From Pseudomonas umsongensis (GTDB taxonomy: Bacteria; Pseudomonadota; Gammaproteobacteria; Pseudomonadales; Pseudomonadaceae), in contig NZ_NIWU01000006.1 in NCBI RefSeq assembly GCF_002236105.1, forward strand, positions 1 to 64,000: a stretch of 64,000 bases of DNA, read 5' to 3'. Both the position numbers and the translations under genes were made by a program. Under the pieces are notes generated by a model. It worked only from the letters and a program-made list of their open reading frames with translations. It had not been told where the DNA came from and did not search any database. Below are positions 15,511-23,911 of this stretch, piece after piece; within the stretch, counting starts at the first letter, position 1, and every line of letters begins with the position of its first letter.

Positions 15511-16682
15511 CAGCCTTGCCAGCTCCGCAAGCCACGCCCGATACGCTCCACCGCTTCCTGCAAGCGCTCAAGGTTTTGGGTGTAGGCAAACCGCACATGA
15601 TGCCCGGCCTGATACCGGCCGAAGTCCAGCCCGGGCGTAATCGCGACATGCTCGGTTTCGAGGAAATGACGGCAGAACGCGAAGGCATCGCCGCCGAACT
15701 TGCTGATATCGGCATACAGGTAGAACGCGCCTTCCGGCTCGACGGCGATACCGAAACCAAGCGCTCTCAAGGCTGGCAGCAGGTAGTCGCGACGACGACC
15801 AAATTCGGCGCGACGTTCTTCCAGGATCGCGATGGTCGCCGGTTCAAAACAGGCCAACGCCGCGTGCTGGGCCATGCTAGGCGCGCTGATATAGAGGTTT
15901 TGCGCGAGCTTTTCCAGCTCACTCACCGCCGCATCCGGCGCTACCAGCCAGCCAAGACGCCAGCCGGTCATGCCGAAATATTTAGAAAAACTATTCAGCA
16001 CAAAGGCGCTGTCGTCGACTTCCAGCACGCTGGCCGCATCGGTGCCGTAGGTCAGGCCGTGATAAATCTCGTCCACCACCAGGTGACCGTGGCGCTGTTT
16101 GATGGCCTGGGACAGTTGCGCCAGCTCGTCGCGGGTGAGGATCGTACCGGTCGGGTTGGCCGGTGAGGCCACCAGTGCGCCCACACTGTCCTGGTCCCAA
16201 TGCCGCTCAATCAGATCCGGCGTCAGTTGATAACGCACGTCCGGCCCCACCGGGACTAGCTGCGCGGCGCCTTCCACCAGGCGCAGGAAGTGCCGGTTGC
16301 ACGGGTAACCCGGGTCGGCGAGCAGCCAGTGCTTGCCCGGATCGACCAACAAGGCACTGGCCAGCAGCAACGCACCGGAACCGCCGGGCGTGATGAGGAT
16401 GCGTCGCGGGTCGATGTTCAAGCCATGACGCTGCTGATAAAAGCCCGCAATAGCCTCGCGCAGCTCGGGGATTCCGCGCGCGGCGGTGTAACGCGTCTTG
16501 CCCCCCTCCAGTGCCGCCTGTCCGGCGCGGATGATCGGCTCGGCGGTTGTGAAGTCCGGTTCGCCGATTTCCAGGTGGATCACATCGTGACCTGCAGCCT
16601 GCAATTCATTGGCCCGCGCGAGCAACGCCATGACATGGAAAGGTTCGATTGCGCGACTGCGGGCACTGTAGGACTGAGCCAT
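15510..16682 (-). CDS. Pyridoxal phosphate-dependent aminotransferase (class I/II)
   Basis: A 390-residue fold-type I aminotransferase of the aspartate/alanine aminotransferase group. The PLP lysine lies in SFSKYFGMTGWRLGW near residue 228, and SPANPTG and DEIYHGL motifs precede it. Substrate cannot be set from sequence alone. Aspartate, alanine or aromatic amino acids are possible. The frame is open 10 codons further upstream, but the ATG at 16682 has a good GAAGGA ribosome site and starts the family alignment (MAQSYSARSRAIEPFHVM). It is coupled to sfsA downstream. Confidence 0.9.
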   Translation of the reverse strand: MAQSYSARSRAIEPFHVMALLARANELQAAGHDVIHLEIGEPDFTTAEPIIRAGQAALEGGKTRYTAARGIPELREAIAGFYQQRHGLNIDPRRILITPGGSGALLLASALLVDPGKHWLLADPGYPCNRHFLRLVEGAAQLVPVGPDVRYQLTPDLIERHWDQDSVGALVASPANPTGTILTRDELAQLSQAIKQRHGHLVVDEIYHGLTYGTDAASVLEVDDSAFVLNSFSKYFGMTGWRLGWLVAPDAAVSELEKLAQNLYISAPSMAQHAALACFEPATIAILEERRAEFGRRRDYLLPALRALGFGIAVEPEGAFYLYADISKFGGDAFAFCRHFLETEHVAITPGLDFGRYQAGHHVRFAYTQNLERLQEAVERIGRGLRSWQG

Positions 16683-17015
16683 TGGCCTTCCTTCAACAGG
16701 GAAAAGAACCAATTCTACCCAAGCGCAGGAACGAGCGAGAACCTAAAGCGGTCAGAGGCCTTATGACCCAGGCACAAACGAACTGAGCGAGTGCCCGGGG
16801 TTTGACTAAAATCATTAATTGAGCAGGGTTCCAGAGCCACCAGGCAACGCTTTGCCATCATTTGAAAGCGCCGCAGGCCGCGGCCTCGACATCCGGGAGT
16901 AGCGCGGTCTGATTTGATCTGGTAAGTTCGCCCGCTTGCAGCCGCAGGGCCGGCAGGTGCCGGTGATGGAGCAATCCTGCGCAGATGGATTACAAGAGTA
17001 GAGGCGGTCTATTTC
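16683..17015. other. Divergent intergenic region between the aminotransferase and dksA
   Basis: 333 bp without a gene that I can support. It must contain promoters for dksA (plus) and the aminotransferase-sfsA pair (minus), but I see no convincing -35/-10 pair. TTGACT at 16802 and TAAAAT at 16807 overlap and cannot both serve. GCCGGCAGGTGCCGG at 16949-16963 could fold in the dksA leader. Confidence 0.4.
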
Positions 17016-17459
17016 ATGTCCACCCAAGCAAAGCAACAAGCGAATCAGGCGATCAGCGGCTTCGAGCCCTATGTTCAGAAAGCTGGCGAAGAGTACATGG
17101 GCGAGCCCATGCGCAAACACTTCACCAAGGTTCTGAATCAGTGGAAAAAAGAGCTGATGGAAGGTGTCGACAAGACTGTGGACCACATGAAGGACGAAGC
17201 GGCCAACTTCCCTGACCCGGCAGACCGTGCCAGCCAGGAAGAAGAGTTCGCTCTCGAGCTTCGAGCCCGCGATCGTGAGCGCAAGTTGATCAAGAAGATC
17301 GACAAGACGCTTCAGTTGATCGAAGACGAAGAGTACGGCTGGTGTGAGTCCTGCGGCATCGAGATCGGCGTCAAGCGTCTTGAAGCACGCCCTACCGCTG
17401 ACCTGTGCATCGACTGCAAGACTCTGGCGGAAATCAAGGAAAAGCAAGTCGGCAAGTAA
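17016..17459 (+). CDS. dksA: RNA polymerase-binding transcription factor DksA
   Basis: A 147-residue cofactor of ppGpp that enters the RNA polymerase secondary channel, lowers rRNA and tRNA transcription on starvation and stimulates amino acid biosynthesis promoters. The coiled coil spans about residues 35-108, with the tip motif DPADRASQEEE (acidic D67 and D70). The zinc finger is C110-x2-C113 and C131-x2-C134, so this is the canonical zinc-containing form. It is monocistronic, ending in a strong terminator. Likely regulated targets in this same window are the rrn and tRNA promoters with GC-rich discriminators. Confidence 0.97.
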   Translation: MSTQAKQQANQAISGFEPYVQKAGEEYMGEPMRKHFTKVLNQWKKELMEGVDKTVDHMKDEAANFPDPADRASQEEEFALELRARDRERKLIKKIDKTLQLIEDEEYGWCESCGIEIGVKRLEARPTADLCIDCKTLAEIKEKQVGK

Positions 17460-17476
17460 TATCGACTTGAGTAAAG

Positions 17477-17503
17477 AACGGAGCGTGCGAACGCTCCGTT
17501 TTT
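17477..17503 (+). terminator. Rho-independent terminator after dksA
   Basis: A perfect 10-bp stem AACGGAGCGT/ACGCTCCGTT (17477-17486 and 17491-17500) closes a GCGA tetraloop and is followed by a T-run, 17 nt after the dksA stop. Confidence 0.92.
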
Positions 17504-17532
17504 GTTTCTGACGTATGCTTCGACAGGAAACC

Positions 17533-17622
17533 TGTGGGAGCGAGCCTGCTCGCGAAGGGGCTTCCAGGCCCAATATTGATGCAGGCTGACACTCAGCTTT
17601 CGCGAGCAGGCTCGCTCCCACA
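17533..17622. repeat. REP doublet (REPIN), family TGTGGGAGCG, 24-bp arms
   Basis: Perfect inverted arms 17533-17556 and 17599-17622 start TGTGGGAGCGAGC and end in TGCTCGCGAA, with a 42-bp unpaired centre. Same family as the element at 25813. It lies between the dksA terminator and gluQ. Confidence 0.9.
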
Positions 17623-17661
17623 TGGGACTTGCGCACGACCGGACAACGTAACATTGCATTC

Positions 17662-18558
17662 ATGACCGCCATCACCTCCCCCAGCTACATCGGCCGCTTC
17701 GCCCCCACGCCCAGTGGTCACCTGCACTTCGGCTCGCTGGTTGCTGCATTGGCCTCGTACCTCGACGCGCGCTCGGTGGGTGGGCGCTGGTTGATGCGCA
17801 TGGAGGATCTCGACCCGCCCCGCGAAGAGCCCGGCGCTCAGGCCGCAATCCTCAAGGCACTGGAGAGCTATGGTTTCGAGTGGGATGGCCAGATGGTGCG
17901 CCAGAGCGACCGTCACGATGCCTATGCCCAAGTGCTCGATCGCCTGTTCAGCCAGGGCCTGGCCTACGCCTGTACCTGCTCGCGCAAACAACTGGAGCCG
18001 TACCACGGCATCTATCCGGGGTTGTGCCGCAATGCCGGACACGGCACCGAAGATGCCGCCATTCGCATTCGCGTCCCCGAACTTGATTACCACTTCATTG
18101 ATCGGGTGCAAGGCGAGTTTCACCAGCATCTGGGCCGGGATGTCGGTGATTTCGTGATTCGCCGGCGCGACGGGCTCTATGCTTATCAACTGGCGGTGGT
18201 GCTGGACGATGCCTGGCAAGGCATCACCGACATCGTGCGCGGTGCCGACCTGCTCGATTCCACGCCGCGCCAGCTCTACCTGCAGGAGCTTCTCGGCCTG
18301 CGCCAGCCGCGCTACTTGCACATCCCGCTGATCACCCAGCCCGATGGCAACAAACTCGGCAAGTCCTACCGTTCGCCGCCGCTCACCGCAGATCAGGCTA
18401 CGCCGTTGTTGTTGCGAGCCTTGCGCGCCCTGGGACAAAAACCCGGTGCCGAACTGGCCTACGCCACGCCACGGGAAGTGCTGGATTGGGGCATTGCCCA
18501 CTGGGATGCCCGGTTGATCCCGCGCACACTGAGCCTGCCCGAGGCGCAGCTACAGTGA
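17662..18558 (+). CDS. gluQ: Glutamyl-Q tRNA(Asp) synthetase
   Basis: A 298-residue paralog of the catalytic domain of glutamyl-tRNA synthetase that attaches glutamate to the queuosine base of tRNA(Asp), not to a tRNA 3' end. The N-terminal nucleotide-binding motif reads PTPSGHLHFGS, with HLHFG in place of HIGH. A zinc site is suggested by CTCSR near residue 99 and further Cys/Tyr residues up to about 120 (the PGLC segment). The anticodon-binding domain of GluRS is missing, as is normal for this family. The ATG at 17662 begins the family match. It lies between dksA and the cbr operon, an order conserved in Pseudomonas. Confidence 0.94.
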   Translation: MTAITSPSYIGRFAPTPSGHLHFGSLVAALASYLDARSVGGRWLMRMEDLDPPREEPGAQAAILKALESYGFEWDGQMVRQSDRHDAYAQVLDRLFSQGLAYACTCSRKQLEPYHGIYPGLCRNAGHGTEDAAIRIRVPELDYHFIDRVQGEFHQHLGRDVGDFVIRRRDGLYAYQLAVVLDDAWQGITDIVRGADLLDSTPRQLYLQELLGLRQPRYLHIPLITQPDGNKLGKSYRSPPLTADQATPLLLRALRALGQKPGAELAYATPREVLDWGIAHWDARLIPRTLSLPEAQLQ

Positions 18559-18635
18559 TCGTGCTTGCAGTGGCGCGCCCATCCGTTACCATCGCCGCAC
18601 GTTTTCGGGCACGGGCATAAAAAAGAGAGGCCGGG

Positions 18636-18812
18636 ATGTACATCTATCGCTTGGTCCTGCTCCTGGTAGTGGGGATTTATCTGTTTTCCCCGGCCATCAT
18701 GGATTGGTGGATCGACGCCACCGGCGCCTGGTATCGCCCTTATCTGCTCTGGCTGATCCTGATCGTCGTGACCTTCATCCTGCAGAGCCAAAAAGATGCC
18801 GATGAGCTTTAG
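18636..18812 (+). CDS. cbrX: CbrX, small membrane protein translationally coupled to cbrA
   Basis: A 58-residue protein (MYIYRLVLLLVVGIYLF at the start, QSQKDADEL at the end) with two hydrophobic segments, about residues 4-20 and 37-52, and an intervening WWIDATGAWYRPY loop. A GAGAGG ribosome site precedes the ATG. Its end overlaps the start of cbrA (ATG at 18796, or 18802), so ribosomes finishing cbrX would feed cbrA translation. A small overlapping cbrX has been described in P. putida as part of a cbrXAB operon. The role of the peptide itself is unclear. Confidence 0.85.
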   Translation: MYIYRLVLLLVVGIYLFSPAIMDWWIDATGAWYRPYLLWLILIVVTFILQSQKDADEL

Positions 18813-21750
18813 CCTGACCCAGATGATCCTGATCAGCGCCGCGTACCTGGCGGTGCTGTTCGGCGTAGCCTGGGTCAGCGAACGGGGCATGATCCCGCGG
18901 GCGATCATTCGCCACCCGCTGACGTACACCTTGTCCCTGGGGGTCTACGCCAGTGCCTGGGCATTTTATGGCACCGTGGGCCTGGCCTATCAGTATGGCT
19001 ACGGCTTCCTGTCCAGCTACCTGGGTGTTTCCGGCGCGTTTCTGCTGGCGCCGGTGCTGCTGTATCCAATCCTGAAGATCACCCGAACCTATCAGCTGTC
19101 ATCCCTGGCCGATCTGTTCGCGTTCCGCTTTCGCAGCACCTGGGCCGGCGCGCTGACCACGATTTTCATGCTGGTCGGGGTATTGCCCCTGCTGGCGCTG
19201 CAGATCCAGGCAGTCGCCGACTCCATCGGCATCCTCACCCGCGAGCCGGTACAGCATCGCGTGGCGCTGAGTTTCTGCGCACTGATCACGCTGTTCACGA
19301 TTTTCTTCGGCTCCCGGCACATCGCCACCCGGGAAAAACATGAAGGCCTGGTGTTCGCGATCGCCTTCGAGTCGGTGATCAAGCTGATCGCCCTCGGCGG
19401 CGTCGGCCTCTATGCGCTGTATGGCGTATTCGACGGCCCGCAACAACTGGAGTTGTGGCTGCTGCAAAACCAGACCGCCCTGGCCGCGCTGCACACGCCA
19501 CTGCAGGAAGGCCCTTGGCGCACGCTGTTGCTGGTGTTCTTCGCTTCGGCGATCGTCATGCCGCACATGTACCACATGACCTTCACCGAAAACCTCAATC
19601 CGCGCTCGCTGGTCAGCGCGAGCTGGGGCTTGCCGCTGTTCCTGCTGCTGATGAGCCTGGCAGTGCCGCTGATTCTCTGGGCCGGCCTGAAACTCGGCGC
19701 CACCACCAACCCGGAATATTTCACCCTGGGCATCGGCATCGCGGCCAACAGCAAGGCCCTGGCACTGCTGGCCTATGTCGGCGGCCTGTCTGCGGCCAGC
19801 GGCCTGATCATCGTCACCACCCTGGCCCTGTCGGGCATGGCCTTGAACCACCTGGTGCTGCCGCTGTACCAGCCACCGGCTGAAGGCAACATCTACCGTT
19901 GGTTGAAGTGGACCCGTCGCGCCCTGATCGTCGCCATCATCATGGCCGGCTACGGTTTCTACCTGCTGCTGGGTGCGGAGCAGGACCTGGCCAACCTCGG
20001 CATCGTCGCCTTCGTGGCCACGCTGCAGTTCCTGCCGGGCGTGCTGTCGGTCCTGTATTGGCCGACCGCCAACCGTCGCGGCTTCATCGCCGGGCTGCTG
20101 GCGGGGATCCTGGTGTGGCTGGTGACCATGTTGCTACCGCTGGTCGGCAACCTGCAGGGCTTCTACATACCGTTGTTGAACATGATCTACGTGCTCGACG
20201 ACACCAGTTGGCACATGGCTGCGATCGCCTCCCTGGCCGCCAACGTACTGATGTTCACCCTGATTTCGCTGTTCACCAATGCCAGCACTGAAGAGGCCAG
20301 CGCCGCCGAAGCCTGTGCCGTGGACAACGTGCGCCGCCCGCAACGCCGGGAGCTGCACGCCGCCTCGCCCCAGGAATTCGCCACTCAGCTGGCCAAACCG
20401 CTGGGAGCCAAGGCTGCGCAGAAGGAAGTCGAACAAGCCCTGCGCGATCTCTACCTGCCCTTCGACGAGCGTCGACCGTACGCCTTGCGCCGCTTACGCG
20501 ACCGGATCGAAGCCAATTTGTCCGGCCTGATGGGGCCAAGCGTGGCCCAGGACATGGTCGAGACGTTCCTGCCCTACAAGGCCGGCGGCGAAAACTATGT
20601 CACCGAGGACATCCACTTCATCGAAAGCCGCCTCGAGGATTACCATTCGCGCCTGACCGGCCTGGCCGCCGAACTCGATGCCCTGCGCCGCTATCACCGC
20701 CAGACCCTGCAGGAATTGCCGATGGGCGTCTGCTCGCTGGCCAAGGACCAGGAAATCCTCATGTGGAACAAAGCCATGGAGGAGTTGACCGGCATCGCCG
20801 CGCAGCGCGTGGTCGGTTCGCGCCTGAGCACCATTGCCGATCCATGGAAAGAATTGCTGCAAGGCTTCATCAATGTCCCGGATGAGCATTTGCACAAACA
20901 GCACCTGGCCCTTGACGGCCAGACCCGCTGGCTGAACCTGCACAAAGCGGCGATCGACGAACCCCTCGCACCGGGCAACAGTGGCCTGGTGCTGCTGGTG
21001 GAAGACCTGACCGAAACCCAGATGCTCGAAGACAAACTGGTGCACTCCGAGCGCCTGGCCAGCATCGGTCGCCTGGCCGCGGGCGTGGCCCACGAAATCG
21101 GCAACCCGATCACCGGTATCGCCTGCCTGGCGCAGAACCTGCGCGAAGAGCGCGAGGAAGACGGCGAACTCAAGGAAATCAGCGGGCAGATCCTCGAACA
21201 GACCAAGCGCGTCTCGCGCATCGTCCAGTCGCTGATGAGCTTTGCCCATGCCGGCAGCCACCAGCACAGCGACGAGCCCGTCTGTCTGGCGGAAGTGGCC
21301 CAGGACGCCATCGGCCTGCTGGCCCTGAACCGGCGCAATTTCGAAGTGCAGTTCTATAACCTGTGCGATCCCGACCACTGGGTCGAAGGCGATCCGCAGC
21401 GGCTCGCCCAGGTATTGATCAACCTGCTCTCAAACGCCCGCGACGCCTCGCCTCCCGGCAGCGCGGTGCGGGTCAAGAGCGAAGCCGGCGAACACACGGT
21501 CGACTTGATCGTGGAGGACGAAGGCAGCGGCATTCCATCGAGCATCATGGATCGATTGTTCGAACCCTTCTTCACCACCAAGGACCCGGGTGAAGGTACC
21601 GGCCTGGGCCTTGCACTGGTCTATTCCATCGTTGAAGAGCATTATGGACAAATCACCATCGACAGCCCGGCTGATGTTCAGAGCCAACGCGGCACCCGTA
21701 TCCGGGTGACCTTACCGCGTCATGTCGAAGCGACGTCCGCTGTGAACTGA
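18796..21750 (+). CDS. cbrA: Sensor histidine kinase CbrA with an SLC5 transporter-like domain
   Basis: A 984-residue sensor kinase of the CbrA/CbrB system controlling carbon/nitrogen balance and histidine, proline and arginine use. The N-terminal half (about residues 5-500) is a sodium/solute symporter-like (SLC5) membrane domain with about 13 helices, linked through a STAC-type connector to a PAS domain (about 640-740). The phosphoacceptor is H766 in AAGVAHEIGNPITG, followed by the HATPase domain ending in the GTGLGLALV box. Start at 18796. The ATG at 18802 is an alternative. It is coupled to cbrX and followed 22 bp later by cbrB. Confidence 0.95.
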   Translation: MPMSFSLTQMILISAAYLAVLFGVAWVSERGMIPRAIIRHPLTYTLSLGVYASAWAFYGTVGLAYQYGYGFLSSYLGVSGAFLLAPVLLYPILKITRTYQLSSLADLFAFRFRSTWAGALTTIFMLVGVLPLLALQIQAVADSIGILTREPVQHRVALSFCALITLFTIFFGSRHIATREKHEGLVFAIAFESVIKLIALGGVGLYALYGVFDGPQQLELWLLQNQTALAALHTPLQEGPWRTLLLVFFASAIVMPHMYHMTFTENLNPRSLVSASWGLPLFLLLMSLAVPLILWAGLKLGATTNPEYFTLGIGIAANSKALALLAYVGGLSAASGLIIVTTLALSGMALNHLVLPLYQPPAEGNIYRWLKWTRRALIVAIIMAGYGFYLLLGAEQDLANLGIVAFVATLQFLPGVLSVLYWPTANRRGFIAGLLAGILVWLVTMLLPLVGNLQGFYIPLLNMIYVLDDTSWHMAAIASLAANVLMFTLISLFTNASTEEASAAEACAVDNVRRPQRRELHAASPQEFATQLAKPLGAKAAQKEVEQALRDLYLPFDERRPYALRRLRDRIEANLSGLMGPSVAQDMVETFLPYKAGGENYVTEDIHFIESRLEDYHSRLTGLAAELDALRRYHRQTLQELPMGVCSLAKDQEILMWNKAMEELTGIAAQRVVGSRLSTIADPWKELLQGFINVPDEHLHKQHLALDGQTRWLNLHKAAIDEPLAPGNSGLVLLVEDLTETQMLEDKLVHSERLASIGRLAAGVAHEIGNPITGIACLAQNLREEREEDGELKEISGQILEQTKRVSRIVQSLMSFAHAGSHQHSDEPVCLAEVAQDAIGLLALNRRNFEVQFYNLCDPDHWVEGDPQRLAQVLINLLSNARDASPPGSAVRVKSEAGEHTVDLIVEDEGSGIPSSIMDRLFEPFFTTKDPGEGTGLGLALVYSIVEEHYGQITIDSPADVQSQRGTRIRVTLPRHVEATSAVN

Positions 21751-21772
21751 GACCGTCGAGAGTATCGAATCA

Positions 21773-23212
21773 ATGCCGCACATTTTGATCGTCGAAGACG
21801 AAACCATTATCCGCTCCGCCTTGCGCCGCCTGCTGGAACGTAACCAGTACCAGGTCAGCGAAGCCGGTTCAGTGCAGGAAGCACAAGAACGCTTCACCAT
21901 TAACACGTTCGACCTGATCGTCAGTGACCTGCGCCTGCCGGGCGCGCCGGGTACCGAGTTGATCAAGCTTGGCCAGGGCACTCCGGTGCTGATCATGACC
22001 AGCTATGCCAGCCTGCGCTCGGCGGTGGATTCGATGAAAATGGGCGCGGTGGATTACATCGCCAAGCCTTTCGACCACGACGAAATGCTCCAGGCCGTCG
22101 CGCGCATCCTGCGTGACCGGCAAACGGCGCAAGCCAGCGGCGAACCGGTCGTTGGCAAAGTCGCCAACGCTGCCGCCAAAGCCGGTAGCGACAACAGTAA
22201 CGGTGAAATCGGCATCATCGGCTCGTGCCCACCGATGCAGGACCTGTATGGCAAGATCCGCAAAGTCGCGCCGACGGACTCCAATGTGCTGATCCAGGGC
22301 GAGTCCGGCACTGGTAAAGAACTGGTGGCGCGCGCCCTGCACAACCTTTCCAGGCGGGCCAAGGCGCCGATGATTTCGGTGAACTGCGCAGCCATTCCGG
22401 AAAGCCTGATCGAGTCCGAACTGTTCGGCCACGAGAAAGGCGCATTCACTGGCGCCAGCGCTGGACGTGCCGGCCTTGTGGAAGCGGCGGACGGAGGCAC
22501 CTTGTTCCTCGATGAAATCGGTGAGCTGCCACTGGAAGCCCAGGCGCGCCTGCTGCGCGTGCTGCAGGAAGGTGAAATTCGCCGAGTGGGTTCGGTCCAG
22601 TCGCAGAAAGTCGATGTGCGCCTGATTGCTGCAACCCACCGCGATCTCAAGAGCCTGGCGAAGATCGGCCAGTTCCGTGAAGACCTGTATTACCGGCTTC
22701 ACGTGATTGCCCTGAAACTGCCAGCCCTGCGCGAGCGTGGCGCGGACGTCAATGAAATCGCCAATGCGTTCCTGGCGCGCCAAAGCGCACGAATCAACCG
22801 GACAGACCTGAAGTTCGCCCCGGACGCCGAGCAAGCCATTCGTCATTACTCGTGGCCAGGCAACGTTCGCGAGCTGGAAAACGCGGTCGAGCGCGCCGTC
22901 ATCCTGTGCGAGAGCCCGGAAATTTCCGCCGAGCTGCTGGGCATCGACATCGAACTGGGCGACCTGGAAGACGACGAGTTCATCGGCCTGCCTCCGCAAC
23001 AAGGTGGCAGCAACGCCGGCAACAATAACCATGAGCCGACCGAAGACCTGTCCCTGGAAGACTACTTCCAGCACTTCGTGCTCGAGCATCAGGATCACAT
23101 GACCGAAACCGAACTGGCGCGCAAACTGGGGGTCAGTCGCAAGTGCCTGTGGGAACGCCGTCAGCGCCTGGGCATCCCGCGGCGCAAGACTGGGGTACCA
23201 AGCGAGAGCTGA
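21773..23212 (+). CDS. cbrB: Sigma-54-dependent response regulator CbrB
   Basis: A 479-residue NtrC-family activator. The receiver domain occupies residues 1-120, with phosphoacceptor D52 in IVSDLRLPG. The AAA+ domain has Walker A GESGTGKE at 176-183 and the sigma-54 contact loop GAFTGA at 223-228. The C-terminal Fis-type helix-turn-helix (about 440-475) reads ELARKLGVSRKCLWERRQRLG. The kinase partner is CbrA directly upstream. The best-known target in Pseudomonas is crcZ, whose -24/-12 promoter lies 170 bp downstream of this gene. A strong terminator ends the transcript. Confidence 0.96.
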   Translation: MPHILIVEDETIIRSALRRLLERNQYQVSEAGSVQEAQERFTINTFDLIVSDLRLPGAPGTELIKLGQGTPVLIMTSYASLRSAVDSMKMGAVDYIAKPFDHDEMLQAVARILRDRQTAQASGEPVVGKVANAAAKAGSDNSNGEIGIIGSCPPMQDLYGKIRKVAPTDSNVLIQGESGTGKELVARALHNLSRRAKAPMISVNCAAIPESLIESELFGHEKGAFTGASAGRAGLVEAADGGTLFLDEIGELPLEAQARLLRVLQEGEIRRVGSVQSQKVDVRLIAATHRDLKSLAKIGQFREDLYYRLHVIALKLPALRERGADVNEIANAFLARQSARINRTDLKFAPDAEQAIRHYSWPGNVRELENAVERAVILCESPEISAELLGIDIELGDLEDDEFIGLPPQQGGSNAGNNNHEPTEDLSLEDYFQHFVLEHQDHMTETELARKLGVSRKCLWERRQRLGIPRRKTGVPSES

Positions 23213-23286
23213 ACGCCGCCTGTCTCATGTGCGGGTAACACATGATTTTGTGAAAAAACTGTTACCTCAGGTTTTTCACGTAACAG

Positions 23287-23323
23287 AACCGGGGCTTACG
23301 GTAACGAAGCCCCGGTTTTTTTT
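23287..23323 (+). terminator. Rho-independent terminator after cbrB
   Basis: An 11-bp perfect stem AACCGGGGCTT/AAGCCCCGGTT (23287-23297 and 23307-23317), a 9-nt loop and an eight-T tail. It separates cbrXAB from crcZ. Confidence 0.93.
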
Positions 23324-23382
23324 GGCCCTTGTTGACCCCCTCGACGCACCTAACCCCTTGTTTTACTGGGGTTCGCAAAAGT

Positions 23383-23398
23383 TGGCACGCACCCTGCT
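23383..23398 (+). promoter_or_regulatory. Sigma-54 promoter of crcZ
   Basis: TGGCACG...CTGCT with GG (23384-23385) and GC (23396-23397) exactly 10 bp apart, the -24/-12 geometry of sigma-54 promoters. It lies immediately upstream of crcZ, which is known to be activated by CbrB. Confidence 0.9.
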
Positions 23399-23408
23399 AT
23401 ATGTTTGG

Positions 23409-23780
23409 TACAAGAACAATAACAAGCAACGAACAACACAATAAAAATAAGACGAATCGACTCACGCACAATAAAAACAAGACGGCGAGAGGCGCAGCTA
23501 ACTGATTCTTTTGGAGAGGCGTTGTATTTGGGGCTTGCCCCACGACCAGGCCGAGAACAACAAAAAACTGTCTTAAGACAGAGCCTGAACTGGTTGGATC
23601 GCAAGATCACTGCAGCACAGCGACCAAAGCAATCCGTTTGCTCTTGGCTCCCGATTGGGAGGGTCATGAAGGAAAGCTTCATGACAAGGGCACTCAACAA
23701 AAACAAGAAGCCCGAAACCAATAACAAAAATAGAGCATGCAACTACTTCTTGGGGAGCTTCGGCTCCCCTTGTGGTTTCT
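23409..23780 (+). ncRNA. crcZ: CrcZ small RNA (Hfq/Crc-sequestering)
   Basis: About 370 nt between cbrB and pcnB, the conserved place of crcZ. The start is inferred about 12 nt after the -12 GC. The RNA carries at least five A-rich motifs of the Crc/Hfq type (AACAATAACAA near 23415, ACAATAAAAATAAG near 23438, ACAATAAAAACAAG near 23470, AACAACAAAAAAC near 23553, CAACAAAAACAAG near 23696, with AATAACAAAAATAG near 23720). It ends in a GGGGAGC/GCTCCCC hairpin with a TTCG loop (23752-23769) followed by a weak T-rich tail. CrcZ soaks up Hfq/Crc on poor carbon sources and relieves catabolite repression. Confidence 0.92.
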
Positions 23781-23911
23781 GCGATTTGGAAACCTGCCTA
23801 CACCTCAAATCTGCTGTGTCCTACACCATCCCCCGACTAAATGCTAGAATCCCCGCCCATCATGCGGTCATTCTTCGTTTTGGCCGAACATTCCTTCAAA
23901 CAGTGCATCCC

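Noticed and set aside
23522..23911. An N-terminal extension of pcnB by 130 codons
   Set aside because: The stretch coincides with the conserved crcZ RNA and its terminator. The PcnB family begins at the ATG at 23912.
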